Shown here: piece by piece, positions 1 through 7,952 of the stretch
Numbering within the stretch: position 1 is the first letter of the stretch
Layout of the letters: each line of letters starts with the position of its first letter
From: an uncultured Eubacteriales bacterium
GTDB lineage: Bacteria; Bacillota; Clostridia; Oscillospirales; Acutalibacteraceae
Reading direction: 5' to 3'
NCBI GenBank assembly: GCA_934541115.1
Contig: CAKTDF010000004.1
Span: 40,284-104,283, forward strand
DNA length: 64,000 nt
Position numbers and translations under genes: made by a program
The notes under the pieces: generated by a model
Seen by the model: the letters and a program-made list of their open reading frames with translations, nothing else
What the model was told of the DNA's origin: nothing
The model's database searches: none

Positions 1-789
1 GGTATGGCAAGAGCCGGCTGCATTCCGTTCCTTTCGGGCTTTTCCGCTTTCACTTCAATGAGAGCCTGCGATCAGCTCCATACCGATATCTGCTATCAGA
101 ACGTCAATGCAAAAATCATTGCTACCCACGCAGGTACTTCGTTCGGTCAGGCAGGTTCGACCCATCACGCTATAGTTGACCTTGCAATCACAAGAGCAAT
201 GCCGAACCTCACCGTTATTGTTCCGGCTGACGGCATGGAGACCGCCAACGCAGTCAACGCTGCATACAACAACTTCGGTCCATATTACATCCGCATCAAC
301 CGCGGTTTTGACCGTGTTCTTTATGATAACATGGATTATGGCTTTGAGGTTGGCAAGGCTGTTGAAATCAATCCCGGAACCGATATCACCGTAATTGCCT
401 GCGGCTCATGCGTATTCCAGGCAAAGCAAGCGGCAGAGTTCCTTGAGAACGCAGACGGACTCAAGGTTCGCGTTCTCAATATGCACACTATCAAGCCGAT
501 CGATAAGGAAGCTATCATCAAGGCTGTTATGGACACCAGAAGAATCATCACCGTTGAAGACCACAGCGTCATCGGCGGTCTCGGCTCCGCAGTTTCAGAG
601 GTTGTTGTTGAGGCAGGCAAGGCTTGTGCATTCAAGATGCTCGGTCACCCGGATAAGTTTGCACCCATCGGTCTCCACGAGGACATCATGGCTGAAGTCG
701 GAATCGACGCAAACGGAATCATCGCCGCAGTTCGCGAAGTTATGCACAAGGACTTTGAAGAAGACGATAACTGGGACGACGAGTTTTAA
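1..789 (+). CDS. Transketolase, C-terminal subunit (5' truncated by window edge)
   Basis: C-terminal half of a split transketolase. It carries the end of the pyrimidine-binding domain and the C-terminal domain, and would pair with a separate N-terminal TPP-binding subunit to move two-carbon ketol units in the pentose phosphate pathway. The frame is open to base 1, so the start lies outside; split-type C-terminal subunits are usually about 310 residues and about 262 are visible. Seen: the GQAGSTHHA segment, the PADGMETANAV segment typical of the transketolase pyrimidine domain, and VEDHSVIGGLGSAV in the C-terminal domain. The tail is acidic (FEEDDNWDDEF). The next gene follows after 25 nt and is probably co-transcribed. 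The ATG at position 4 is internal to the domain and should not be taken as the start. Confidence 0.9.
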   Translation, partial: GMARAGCIPFLSGFSAFTSMRACDQLHTDICYQNVNAKIIATHAGTSFGQAGSTHHAIVDLAITRAMPNLTVIVPADGMETANAVNAAYNNFGPYYIRINRGFDRVLYDNMDYGFEVGKAVEINPGTDITVIACGSCVFQAKQAAEFLENADGLKVRVLNMHTIKPIDKEAIIKAVMDTRRIITVEDHSVIGGLGSAVSEVVVEAGKACAFKMLGHPDKFAPIGLHEDIMAEVGIDANGIIAAVREVMHKDFEEDDNWDDEF

Positions 790-814
790 TTAAGAGGAAA
801 GGAGAGCAAATATA

Positions 815-1618
815 ATGTCAATACCTCAGGAAGCATTATATTCAAACAAAATATTTTTGAACGCCGCTCTTCCTCTTGTCAAGGTAATTGCAACCGATGT
901 TCCCTCGCTTGCAAAGAAGTTTGAACACGCCCACGCTGTGATTCAGGTCAGCGCCCTCAATCCGGAGGTTCCGGAGGGCAAGGTCGGAATGCACTTTGTT
1001 GTAAACAGCGGCGAATGGCTCGTTCACACATGCCTGACAAAAGATCCTCACATAGAGCTTGAGTTCAAGAGCGTTGAAGCCCTCAACGGCTTTTTCAAGG
1101 GTAACATCACCCTTGGCGCTATCCCGAAGATCCACGGCATCAAAAAAGCCGGAACGCTCGTTGCGTTCGTTCAGGTTCTTCTCAAAATGGCGTCGCTCCT
1201 CGGCGCAGACAAGGCTCCGGAAGATGAAGATACCCAGAGACTTATGGTCAAGTGCTTCTTCTATCTCCTTTCGAGCGGCATCAGCCAGCTCAACAAGATG
1301 GGCCATCCGGAAATTCACGATTGGGCGCTCAAGAGCCCGGATCGCGTTTATGCTTTTGCTGTCAACGATCATCCCGAAGTTGCGGCATATATACGCGTAA
1401 AGGCAGGAAAGACCAGAGCCGGCAGAGGCGAATACAAGAGAGCAATGCCTTTCTTCACCCTCCGTTTCGACTCTTTCAAGAGTGCGCTCGGAACGCTTCT
1501 CGGAACAGACGATATGCTTGAGTCCACAAAGAGCGGAAAGCTCATTATGGACGGTGCACCGGAATTCGGCGCACAGATCGGCGGTTTCCTTCTCATGGTC
1601 GGAGACCTTGCAAAATAA
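815..1618 (+). CDS. SCP2 sterol-binding-domain-like protein
   Basis: A 267-aa soluble protein with no signal peptide or membrane segment. Residues about 40-130 resemble an SCP2 lipid-binding fold: a strand-rich stretch, then EFKSVEALNGFFKGNITLGAIPKI, which matches the family's pattern of a helix followed by a turn around the G(K/N)(I/L) segment. SCP2 domains bind lipids non-specifically; no ligand can be named here. The start is the ATG preceded by AGGAAAGGAG at 795-804. It lies 25 nt after the transketolase subunit and is followed by a strong terminator, so it probably ends that operon. The family call rests on pattern recognition and is moderate; an uncharacterised conserved protein is the alternative. 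Confidence 0.6.
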   Translation: MSIPQEALYSNKIFLNAALPLVKVIATDVPSLAKKFEHAHAVIQVSALNPEVPEGKVGMHFVVNSGEWLVHTCLTKDPHIELEFKSVEALNGFFKGNITLGAIPKIHGIKKAGTLVAFVQVLLKMASLLGADKAPEDEDTQRLMVKCFFYLLSSGISQLNKMGHPEIHDWALKSPDRVYAFAVNDHPEVAAYIRVKAGKTRAGRGEYKRAMPFFTLRFDSFKSALGTLLGTDDMLESTKSGKLIMDGAPEFGAQIGGFLLMVGDLAK

Positions 1619-1634
1619 GCATAAGAATATTATT

Positions 1635-1670
1635 AAAGCGACTGCCCGTTCGGCGGTCGCTTTGCTTTTT
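1635..1670 (+). terminator. Rho-independent terminator after the SCP2-like gene
   Basis: Stem AAAGCGACTGCC / GGCGGTCGCTTT (one internal mismatch) with a CGTTC loop, followed by GCTTTTT. It ends the transketolase/SCP2-like transcript. Confidence 0.85.
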
Positions 1671-1776
1671 GCGGTTATTGACAATGAGTAAATATTATGC
1701 TACACTACCCACGCATGTATGATTGCATCGCTGAAATTCAGCAAGTATTAAAACAGACCATAGGAGTGAGAGGGTT

Positions 1777-2385
1777 ATGTTCTTTGAAGAGATAAAAAGA
1801 AGATCAGAAAAAACAATATCATTTTGCTTGCAATAGATTTGGTGTTTCTCTGCGGCTGCGCGGCAGGGATTGTTTTCACCGGGTTTTCATCGGAAAAAGA
1901 GAGTCAAATAGGATTTAGATTTACCGGGATTGGCATTCCTATTCCTAATTGGTTGTTTTCGGTTTTTTGATCATATTCTGCCTGGCGTGCACCTACTTGC
2001 TGGTTTTACTGTTAAAGGAAATTCTTAAAAATACCACATATAATGAAACAATTGCCAAGGCTGAAAAAGTCGGAAACATAGAGACGATCGACAGCATTCT
2101 GAGCATTCTGCCGAAGAATGAGCATACAAAGGACGGTGAACTGATATTTAATGATACGCTGTTCTTTTATCGTTACGGAGCGCATGTTACATTAGCCGCC
2201 ACAAATCAATTATGTCCGTTGTGCCCAATATTCAAAAGGGACGGGAGCAGGCAATATATGTGCAGGTGCAGTTCCCCGATGAAACGGTGAAAATCAATTC
2301 GAGAGAAAAAGACGTGCTTACTCTCGCAGAAGAAATATTGACCTGCGCAAAGGCAGGCGGAATAAATGGTTATAATAACATCTAA
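1777..2385 (+). pseudogene. Frameshifted small membrane protein gene (unrecognised family)
   Basis: A gene-like start (AGGAGTGAG at 1762-1770, then ATG at 1777) opens with MFFEEIKRRSEK and stops at 1834. The reading continues in a second frame from the A-rich stretch near 1803-1813, with a hydrophobic segment (NNIILLAIDLVFLCGC), and stops near 1969. A third frame takes over at the T-run near 1964 with another hydrophobic segment (LIIFCLACTYLLVLLL). A further shift near 2195-2210 leads to a last piece ending in GGINGYNNI and TAA at 2383-2385. Joined, the pieces describe one two-helix membrane protein of roughly 200 aa with a C-terminal soluble domain. Three shifts in about 600 bp indicate decay, though assembly error at homopolymers could explain some. 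No family is recognised with confidence. Confidence 0.7.
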
Positions 2386-2452
2386 AGAAAAATAGTTTCC
2401 TAAAGGTTGCACTCTCACGGCAAACACGCTTTTGTCAAGAGGGTGTAAAAAC

Positions 2453-2492
2453 GGGGCTGCTCTGAATCTTCAGAACAGCCCCAATTTTTTTT
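2453..2492. terminator. Bidirectional terminator between converging genes
   Basis: Hairpin GGGGCTG-CTCTGAA / TTCAGA-ACAGCCCC followed by AATTTTTTTT on the + strand; on the - strand the same stem is followed by GTTTTT. It sits 10 nt past the stop of the leftward gene at 2502 and downstream of the broken membrane gene, so it serves both directions. Confidence 0.85.
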
Positions 2493-2501
2493 GTTGCGTT
2501 T

Positions 2502-3809
2502 TTATTCAATTCCGTCAAAGAGTTCGTCTTCGCCGTGTTCGTCCTGTCCGTTTTCGCTTTGCTTTGATAGTTGTCTGCCGGAATCGTCCGTTTCATCATA
2601 TGCAGGCGTTTTTGCCGCAACGGCTTTTGGTTTGAATGCAAAGCAGAGGATGAGGGTAATGACAATTGCGATGGCAACGAGCGCAATCAGAATCATCAAA
2701 AAGCTGTCTGAAACGGTCTTTGCAAGCTTTCCGAAAGAGGCGACGCTCTTTTGAACGGAGCCCTCAATGCGTTCTTTCTGAACGTCTGAAATGTTGATGT
2801 TATAAGTGTCATTGCCGTTGGCAAGAATAATCTTTCCAACAGCGCGTTTTCCGGCTGTATCATAGTAGACAACGTTCTCGTCCTTTTGATATACGTCTGC
2901 ACTCTTGCAGAAAACGAGGTCGTCTGCGGTAATGCCGCTTTTTACATCGGCGCTGTCTACTGTGTATATCCGGTAGCCGCCGATTTCGTTACCGCTGTTT
3001 ACGGTCAGAACACAGGCTCCCGTAGCCGCCGTTGCAAGAAGAATGAGAACGAGCAGAAAAATCATAAGAACCTTTGCGGCGCGCTTTCCGCCGGAAAGCT
3101 TCGGCGCTGCACCGATATCTCCGAACTCAAAATCGTTTTGTTCGGCATTCTCTCTGTCATAAGGCTCGTCGCCGACTTCATCATCGGCTCCGTCGGGAAT
3201 TTCACCTTGAGGAGAGCGGTATGAAGAAACATTTTCATAAGCGGCACTGTCGTTTTCAAAGAGACTTGCTCCTTCATGGAGCGCTGCGTCATCGGCAGGC
3301 GGATAAAATGAGTCGGGTTCACTTTCAACCTGCTCCGGCTGCTCGTAATTTTCAGCTGTTATCTCTTTTGAGGCTTTCTTTTTGCCTCTCCTTTGTTTAA
3401 AGAGATTCTTTTTTGGTTCGTCATCGTCGTCATCGTCATATGCTCCGGTCATAACGTTTGCATAATCGTTCATGAGACCGGTGATGCCTTCTTCTTTCGG
3501 CTGCGCAGCCGGTTGGCTCCTGTTTTGCGGAGCGGCGGTTGGCGGAGTAAGCTTTGAAAGCGGAACCGGTCGTCCCTCCTCGGAGGCAAACTGACGAATA
3601 AACGCGTCAATATCCGGAGAGACGCTTTCAACCTTAGGCTCCGCCGGCGTCCGCAAAGCGGCGGGTGCTTCTGCTTTTTCTTCCGAAGCAACGGAGAGCG
3701 CGTCTTCTCCCAAAAGGGAGGTACCTTTTTTGATCGCCTTTTCCGCTGAAACAGCTTTTCCGTATAAGTTATTAAGCTCATCAAGGCTCTTTGGCCTGTA
3801 GCTAGCCAA
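2502..3809 (-). CDS. Membrane protein with degenerate signal-peptidase-like domain
   Basis: A 435-aa protein of unknown function. Residues 1-240 are polar, Pro/Glu/Ala-rich and probably disordered, with a run of six Asp at 125-130 followed by a basic patch. Membrane segments lie at about 246-270 and 369-391. The segment between them (about 277-345) reads GYRIYTVDSADVKSGITADDLVF and resembles the start of a SipW-type signal peptidase I domain, which also lies between two membrane helices; the Ser-Met catalytic pair of active enzymes is absent (Asp-Val in its place). That resemblance is an inference. The start is a TTG with AAGGATG upstream, 36 nt after the DivIVA-like gene, so the two form an operon. 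The link to a DivIVA-like coiled coil suggests a cell-envelope or division-site role. Confidence 0.65.
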   Translation of the reverse strand: MASYRPKSLDELNNLYGKAVSAEKAIKKGTSLLGEDALSVASEEKAEAPAALRTPAEPKVESVSPDIDAFIRQFASEEGRPVPLSKLTPPTAAPQNRSQPAAQPKEEGITGLMNDYANVMTGAYDDDDDDEPKKNLFKQRRGKKKASKEITAENYEQPEQVESEPDSFYPPADDAALHEGASLFENDSAAYENVSSYRSPQGEIPDGADDEVGDEPYDRENAEQNDFEFGDIGAAPKLSGGKRAAKVLMIFLLVLILLATAATGACVLTVNSGNEIGGYRIYTVDSADVKSGITADDLVFCKSADVYQKDENVVYYDTAGKRAVGKIILANGNDTYNINISDVQKERIEGSVQKSVASFGKLAKTVSDSFLMILIALVAIAIVITLILCFAFKPKAVAAKTPAYDETDDSGRQLSKQSENGQDEHGEDELFDGIE

Positions 3810-3845
3810 TCAAATCACATCCTTATAGTTTTACCGTGTGCCTTT

Positions 3846-4274
3846 TTATTGAATACCTTTTTCGAGGATAACGCCGATCATGTCGCTGATGCTCTTGAGG
3901 TTTTTCATAATGGTTGTGTTTTCCGTTCTCAGTTCAACAGAGTTTTCCATTGCCTGACGAACAATGTTGCGGCTTTTTTCGTTTGCTCTTTCAACAATTT
4001 CATCAGCCTTTTGCTGGGCGTTGGTTTTGATTTTTGCAACAGCTGTGTTCAGCTCGTCAAAAACGCGGGCAATAACTTCATTCTGATTGTTTTCGTCAAT
4101 GGTGAAGTAAATTCCGAGGTCGCGAACGCTCTCCTCAAGGTTGTGAAAATTCTTTTCCATTTCCTCGCCCCAGGCAACCGCGTTGCTGTATTCTGTCTGA
4201 AGAAGTTCAATATACTTATCCACCTCGCGGGTGGAATAGCCGTTTTCTTCAAGCGTAAAATTGATTTTTGCCAT
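3846..4274 (-). CDS. DivIVA-domain protein
   Basis: A 142-aa coiled-coil protein. The N-terminus (FTLEENGYSTREVDKYIELLQTEY) matches the DivIVA pattern of an aromatic-Gly-Tyr turn followed by a V-D-x-(Y/F) helix that binds curved membrane. Residues about 70-125 form a long charged, Ala-rich helix. DivIVA relatives recruit division, sporulation or wall-synthesis proteins to poles and septa; at 142 aa this is shorter than classical DivIVA and closer to the short GpsB/DivIVA-like proteins. It is first in a leftward operon with the 435-aa membrane protein, behind a good promoter. A specific role as DivIVA or GpsB cannot be decided from sequence. Confidence 0.8.
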   Translation of the reverse strand: MAKINFTLEENGYSTREVDKYIELLQTEYSNAVAWGEEMEKNFHNLEESVRDLGIYFTIDENNQNEVIARVFDELNTAVAKIKTNAQQKADEIVERANEKSRNIVRQAMENSVELRTENTTIMKNLKSISDMIGVILEKGIQ

Positions 4275-4356
4275 TACGTCTCCTCCGATCGTCTGTTTTT
4301 CGGCAGCGAATAAACGCCGAAATCCAATCTTTTCAATTTATACAGATACATCGTAA

Positions 4357-4385
4357 ATTATACTCTATACACATTTAAAATTCAA
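4357..4385 (-). promoter_or_regulatory. SigA-type promoter of the divIVA-like operon
   Basis: On the - strand: TTGAAT (-35, 4380-4385), 17-nt spacer, TATAAT (-10, 4357-4362). Predicted start near 4350, giving a leader of about 75 nt. Confidence 0.8.
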
Positions 4386-4465
4386 CACTATGAGCGTAAA
4401 TTTTACTTAAAAATCGAAAACTGTCGATTGAGCCGAAGAAAGTCGGATCAGATGCGCCGAAGATA

Positions 4466-4520
4466 AGAAAAAGCTGTACCTTGCCCGCGCCTTTATAAAA
4501 AGCGCAAAGCAAAATACAGC
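4466..4520 (-). terminator. Likely terminator of the oxidoreductase operon
   Basis: On the - strand, GCTGTA (4520-4515) pairs with TACAGC (4478-4473), followed by TTTTTCTT. Nested short complementary pieces (TTGC/GCAA, GCGC/GCGC) may extend the stem. It lies 29 nt past the last gene of the operon. Confidence 0.55.
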
Positions 4521-4548
4521 CTTGATTATTTATCGGTTGCTGCGGTCG

Positions 4549-5094
4549 TCAGGCAAATTTTTTGCCGTATTCAACGCCGCGTTTGAGAGCAACGGTATTC
4601 ATTTCCATTATTGACGGGGCTTTTGAGACGAACTTCTTTTTGAGACTGTCAAGAAATTCTTCCTCGGTGATGATGCCGGTTGCGCCGATGAGGGCGCCGA
4701 TTATAACAATGTTTGCGGCTTTGGGGTTGCCGATTTCGGCTGCAATGTCGTCAACGGGGAGAGAAATGATCTCAACGTCGTCACGCTTTACTTCGCTTGT
4801 TACTCTGTTTGAGTTGAGCAGAAGTACGCCGCCCGCTTTGAGCTGCGTTTTGAATTTTGAAAACGCCTGTTCATTCATGCACACAAGCACATCACACTTT
4901 TTGGCAAGGGGAGAAATAACCTGACCGTCGTCAATAACAACGGTGCATTTTGCACTGCCGCCGCGTTGCTCCGGACCGTATTCCGGGAGGAACGTTGCAT
5001 ATTTTCCGCCTTCAACGGCAGCTTTTGCGGTCATCATTCCTGCGGAGACAACGCCCTGTCCGCCGGAACCGGAAAAGATAAGCGACTTTTTCAT
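4549..5094 (-). CDS. 2-oxoacid:ferredoxin oxidoreductase, gamma subunit
   Basis: A 181-aa gamma subunit of a four-subunit 2-oxoacid:ferredoxin oxidoreductase, the catalytic-domain partner that contacts the TPP site of the beta subunit. Seen: the family opening SGSGGQGVVSAGMMTAKAA, then YGPEQRGGSAKCTVVI, both hallmarks of KorC/VorC/PorC-type subunits. Its start overlaps the beta-subunit stop by 4 nt, indicating translational coupling. It is last in the operon and is followed by a hairpin with a U-run. The complex is cytoplasmic and oxygen-sensitive, decarboxylating a 2-oxoacid to acyl-CoA and reducing ferredoxin. Confidence 0.92.
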   Translation of the reverse strand: MKKSLIFSGSGGQGVVSAGMMTAKAAVEGGKYATFLPEYGPEQRGGSAKCTVVIDDGQVISPLAKKCDVLVCMNEQAFSKFKTQLKAGGVLLLNSNRVTSEVKRDDVEIISLPVDDIAAEIGNPKAANIVIIGALIGATGIITEEEFLDSLKKKFVSKAPSIMEMNTVALKRGVEYGKKFA

Positions 5095-5834
5095 TCTGCC
5101 TGCGCCTCCTTATCCTTATATACACCGGGAACAAAATACGGAATTGTATTTGTGTTCATATAGTCGATTGTCTGGAGCGGAGTCATGCCCCAGTTTGTCG
5201 GGCAGTTTGTGAGAAGCTCAATGAAAGTGAAGCCCTTGCCGGCAAGCTGGAGCTCAAAGGCTTTTTTAATTCCCTTTCGCGCGTCCATAATTCCTTTCGG
5301 CGAGTTGAGCGCGTATCTTGCAACAAAAATGGGAGCCTCAAGCGTTGCAATAATTTCGCACATTTTCATCGGGTAGCCGGTTTCCTTGGGATCGCGTCCG
5401 TAACGCGTTGTTGTGGTTTTTTGACCGATGAGCGTTGTGGGCGCCATCTGACCGCCGGTCATGCCGTAGGTCTGATTGTTGGCAAAAATAACGGTGAAGT
5501 TTTCGCCTCTGTTGGCTGCTCCCATGATCTCTGCAAGACCGATGGCGGCAAGGTCGCCGTCACCCTGATAAGCAAAAACAAGTCTTTCCGGATTGGTACG
5601 TTTAAAGCCGGTTGCAACGGCGGGAGCACGTCCGTGAGCCGCGCCGACAATATCGCCGTCCCAATAAAGCAGATTGAGCGTTGAGCAGCCGACGGGAACA
5701 ACATGCACGCAGTTCTCTTTTTGACCGAGCTCGTCAACAACCTCGGCTATTATTCTCGTTGCGAGCGAGTGCATGCAGCCGGGGCAGAATCCGCTCGGAG
5801 TGCCCTTGAGAGAAGAAGGTCTTTTGAATTCCAT
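5091..5834 (-). CDS. 2-oxoacid:ferredoxin oxidoreductase, beta (TPP-binding) subunit
   Basis: A 247-aa TPP-binding subunit. Seen: GFCPGCMHSLATRII near the N-terminus, GDGDLAAIGLAEIMGAANR (Mg-TPP binding GDG...N), NNQTYGMTGGQMAPTT, and PTNWGMTPLQ near the C-terminus. The length is normal for the KorB/VorA-type beta subunit. Its start overlaps the alpha-subunit stop (TAATG) and its stop overlaps the gamma start. The closest subgroup by motif is the clostridial branched-chain (2-ketoisovalerate) or 2-oxoglutarate enzyme rather than pyruvate; exact substrate cannot be settled from sequence. Confidence 0.92.
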   Translation of the reverse strand: MEFKRPSSLKGTPSGFCPGCMHSLATRIIAEVVDELGQKENCVHVVPVGCSTLNLLYWDGDIVGAAHGRAPAVATGFKRTNPERLVFAYQGDGDLAAIGLAEIMGAANRGENFTVIFANNQTYGMTGGQMAPTTLIGQKTTTTRYGRDPKETGYPMKMCEIIATLEAPIFVARYALNSPKGIMDARKGIKKAFELQLAGKGFTFIELLTNCPTNWGMTPLQTIDYMNTNTIPYFVPGVYKDKEAQAE

Positions 5835-6907
5835 TATTTTGCACCTCCCGTAACGATTTTTTTGATTGCCGCATATGTGCTTTCGTCATCGAGCAGAATA
5901 CCGCCCGAACGTCCGTAGGTATAAATCGGGGCTCTGTCCTTGACCTCGAGCGCGATATCGTCACGCATCTGAGCCGGAATTGCAAGCTCAACGTCAATGA
6001 TTCCCTTTATGCGGTCGTAATCAAGGCTTTGCAGGCTCTTTTTCGGGAAAGGATTGAGGGTTATCGGACGAATCATGCCGATTTTATGTCCCTCTTCGCG
6101 CAGACGGAGAATGGTCTCCCTTGAAACGCGGGCAGAAATACCGTAAGCAACAATGACATATTCCGCGTCGTCAAGCATAAATTCTTCAACCTTGACGTCG
6201 TTTTCCTGCCAGCTGTCATAGAGCTTTCCTCTCATTGTGTTTTCATATTCAAGCATAGCCTCCGGATAATACGGAGTGAGAAGTCTTGCTCTTCTGCTTT
6301 CACCCTCGCGCAGAGAAAGATCCCAGCCTTTTGTTTTTTCGCGCTTTGCCTCTTTGAATTCCGGAAGCTCAACAAGCTCCATAATTGCGCCGAGGCAGCC
6401 GTCCATAAGAATGAGCACCGGGTTGCGGTCTCTTTCGGCGTATTCCCATGCGTCATATGTGAGGTCAACAGCCTCCTGAAGGGTTGACGGAGCAAAAACC
6501 ATCACTTTGAATCCGCCGTGACCCATGGCCTTTGTTGCCTGGAGATAGTCCATCTGCGCCGGCTGAATTGAACCGAGACCGGGACCGCCGCGGCTGATAT
6601 TGACAATGACCGCAGGCAGCTTTGTGCTTGCAAGATATGAGATTCCCTCGCTTTTGAGACTGATGCCCGGACCGGAGGAGCTTGTCATTGCGCGGCAGCC
6701 GGAGGACGCTGCGCCGTAAACCATGTTGATTGAGGCAACCTCGCTTTCGCCCTGAACAAAAACGCCGCCAACCTCCGGGAGTCTCCAGGAAAGGTACTCC
6801 GGAATTTCATTCTGCGGAGTGATGGGATAGCCGGCAAAAAAGCGACAGCCGCCTCTGACTGCGGCTTCGGCAATAGCTTCGTTGCCTTTCATAAATACCT
6901 TTGACAT
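5834..6907 (-). CDS. vorB: 2-oxoacid:ferredoxin oxidoreductase, alpha subunit (VorB type)
   Basis: A 357-aa alpha subunit. Seen: FMKGNEAIAEAAVRGGCRFFAGYPITPQNEIPEYLS at the N-terminus in pieces (KGNEA, GYPITPQ), then SSSGPGISLKSEGISYL and RGGPGLGSIQPAQMDYLQ, typical of the clostridial 3-methyl-2-oxobutanoate dehydrogenase VorB group, which is normally about 352 residues. It binds the substrate pyrimidine side of TPP and CoA with the beta subunit. The operon order delta-alpha-beta-gamma with 1-4 nt overlaps fits the VorDABC/KorDABC layout. The likely product is a branched acyl-CoA from amino-acid fermentation, or an anabolic reverse reaction; 2-oxoglutarate is the main alternative substrate. 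Confidence 0.9.
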   Translation of the reverse strand: MSKVFMKGNEAIAEAAVRGGCRFFAGYPITPQNEIPEYLSWRLPEVGGVFVQGESEVASINMVYGAASSGCRAMTSSSGPGISLKSEGISYLASTKLPAVIVNISRGGPGLGSIQPAQMDYLQATKAMGHGGFKVMVFAPSTLQEAVDLTYDAWEYAERDRNPVLILMDGCLGAIMELVELPEFKEAKREKTKGWDLSLREGESRRARLLTPYYPEAMLEYENTMRGKLYDSWQENDVKVEEFMLDDAEYVIVAYGISARVSRETILRLREEGHKIGMIRPITLNPFPKKSLQSLDYDRIKGIIDVELAIPAQMRDDIALEVKDRAPIYTYGRSGGILLDDESTYAAIKKIVTGGAK

Positions 6908-7113
6908 TACTCCGCCTCCTTTTTCAGTTCAATTGCACCCTCGGGGCAAACCGTGGCGCAGATACCGCAGGAAATGCATTTTTCGCTGTCGGTCAGACGG
7001 GGATAGAAAAAGCCTTTTTTGCTGCGCTCGTCGCCAAGCTCAAGAATGCTCTTTGGGCAGAATCTGACGCAAAAGGAGCAACCCTTGCACAGCAGCACGT
7101 TGAGGTCGATCAT
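6907..7113 (-). CDS. 2-oxoacid:ferredoxin oxidoreductase, delta (ferredoxin-like) subunit
   Basis: A 68-aa protein with two [4Fe-4S] binding motifs, CKGCSFCVRFCP near residues 9-20 and CISCGICATVCP near 46-57, so two clusters that pass electrons from the TPP site to free ferredoxin. It is first in the operon, about 130 nt from the predicted transcription start, and its stop overlaps the alpha-subunit start (TAATG). The size is normal for delta subunits. Confidence 0.93.
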   Translation of the reverse strand: MIDLNVLLCKGCSFCVRFCPKSILELGDERSKKGFFYPRLTDSEKCISCGICATVCPEGAIELKKEAE

Positions 7114-7217
7114 AAAAATGACGCCTGCCTTTCTTCGTAAATTCCTTGAAACACAGTTTCTGTATTGTCGGCAGATTCACGGCAAAAATAAAAGCGAGCC
7201 GGAATCCGCCGCGCAGT

Positions 7218-7236
7218 AAAAGTCATATTGACTTTT
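7218..7236. promoter_or_regulatory. Palindrome 1 between oxidoreductase operon and TetR gene
   Basis: Perfect inverted repeat AAAAGTCA-TAT-TGACTTTT. It contains the -35 box of the rightward TetR-gene promoter and lies just downstream of the leftward operon's start site. Candidate operator. Confidence 0.65.
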
Positions 7237-7256
7237 GCCAACGGATTTATTATACT
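7228..7256 (+). promoter_or_regulatory. SigA-type promoter of the TetR-family gene
   Basis: TTGACT (7228-7233), 17-nt spacer, TATACT (7251-7256). Predicted start near 7263, leader about 63 nt to the GTG start at 7326. Its -10 box overlaps the -10 box of the opposite promoter. Confidence 0.75.
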
Positions 7257-7278
7257 ATACATACTGTTGTTAAGTCAA
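7249..7278 (-). promoter_or_regulatory. SigA-type promoter of the oxidoreductase operon
   Basis: On the - strand: TTGACT (-35, plus-strand 7273-7278), 18-nt spacer, TATAAT (-10, plus-strand 7249-7254). Predicted start near 7242, leader about 130 nt. Confidence 0.75.
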
Positions 7279-7282
7279 CAGT
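7263..7282. promoter_or_regulatory. Palindrome 2 over the oxidoreductase promoter -35
   Basis: Inverted repeat ACTGTTG-TTAAGT-CAACAGT. The -35 box of the leftward promoter lies inside it, and the rightward start site is at its left edge. It shares the half-site AGTCA(A/T) with palindrome 1. Confidence 0.65.
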
Positions 7283-7325
7283 CATAAAACGAGTAATTGT
7301 AACATTTTTTTCGGAGGTAGCGTCA

Positions 7326-7952
7326 GTGGAACAACAGGAGAAAAAAGAAAACCGCCGCGCCGCATACAGCAAACGCGTAATCAAAGAGAGTTTCATAGAA
7401 CTGCTTGACCGAAAGCCTCTGAGCAAAATCAGCGTAAAAGAAATTTGTGAGATAGCAGATGTCAATCGATGTACCTTTTATTCATATTTTGACGATATCT
7501 ATGACCTGCACAAAAAAATTATGCAGGAGTTTTATGAAAAACAGCGCCTCATTGCCAAAAGCAGTCGGGAACGGCTCAAGCAGATGATGAAATGCGGCAG
7601 AAAAATCACCGTTGATGATGTCTATATCCTGATGATGGACATTCTCGGTCTTATTACGGAAAACATTGAGATCTCAAAAATTATATACAATGCGAACTCT
7701 GAAAGCAAGATACATCTTGAAATCGGGCAGATGTTTTTTGACATGCTTATCCCTATAGGCTTTCCAACGCACTCAAAGCCGCGGGTCGAGTGGCTGAAGA
7801 ACGCATACACCTTTGTTACGAGCGGCTTTACCGGCACCATATACCTTTGGATAATCCGTGATTTTCCGGAAACAAAGGAGACAATGGCGCTCAATCTTGC
7901 ACGGCATATATATAACGTTCTGATCGACCCTCAAATCAGCTTTGAAGACTGA
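7326..7952 (+). CDS. TetR/AcrR-family transcriptional regulator
   Basis: A 208-aa regulator. Residues about 8-60 form the TetR DNA-binding domain: KRVIKESFIELLDRKPLSKISVKEICEIADVNRCTFYSYFDD, with the helix-turn-helix at about 38-57 ending in the usual T-F-Y-x-Y-F signature. The rest is a helical ligand domain of unknown ligand. The start chosen is GTG at 7326 because GGAGG lies at 7313-7317, eight bases upstream; longer in-frame readings would include the promoter. It is divergent from the oxidoreductase operon, and the shared promoter region holds two palindromes, so the natural inference is that it represses both itself and that operon in response to a metabolite. Confidence 0.85.
   Translation: MEQQEKKENRRAAYSKRVIKESFIELLDRKPLSKISVKEICEIADVNRCTFYSYFDDIYDLHKKIMQEFYEKQRLIAKSSRERLKQMMKCGRKITVDDVYILMMDILGLITENIEISKIIYNANSESKIHLEIGQMFFDMLIPIGFPTHSKPRVEWLKNAYTFVTSGFTGTIYLWIIRDFPETKETMALNLARHIYNVLIDPQISFED

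Noticed and set aside
842..1684. A 280-residue reading on the minus strand opposite the SCP2-like gene
   Set aside because: It lies wholly over a well-supported gene with a ribosome site, has no family features and covers the terminator; it is a shadow frame.
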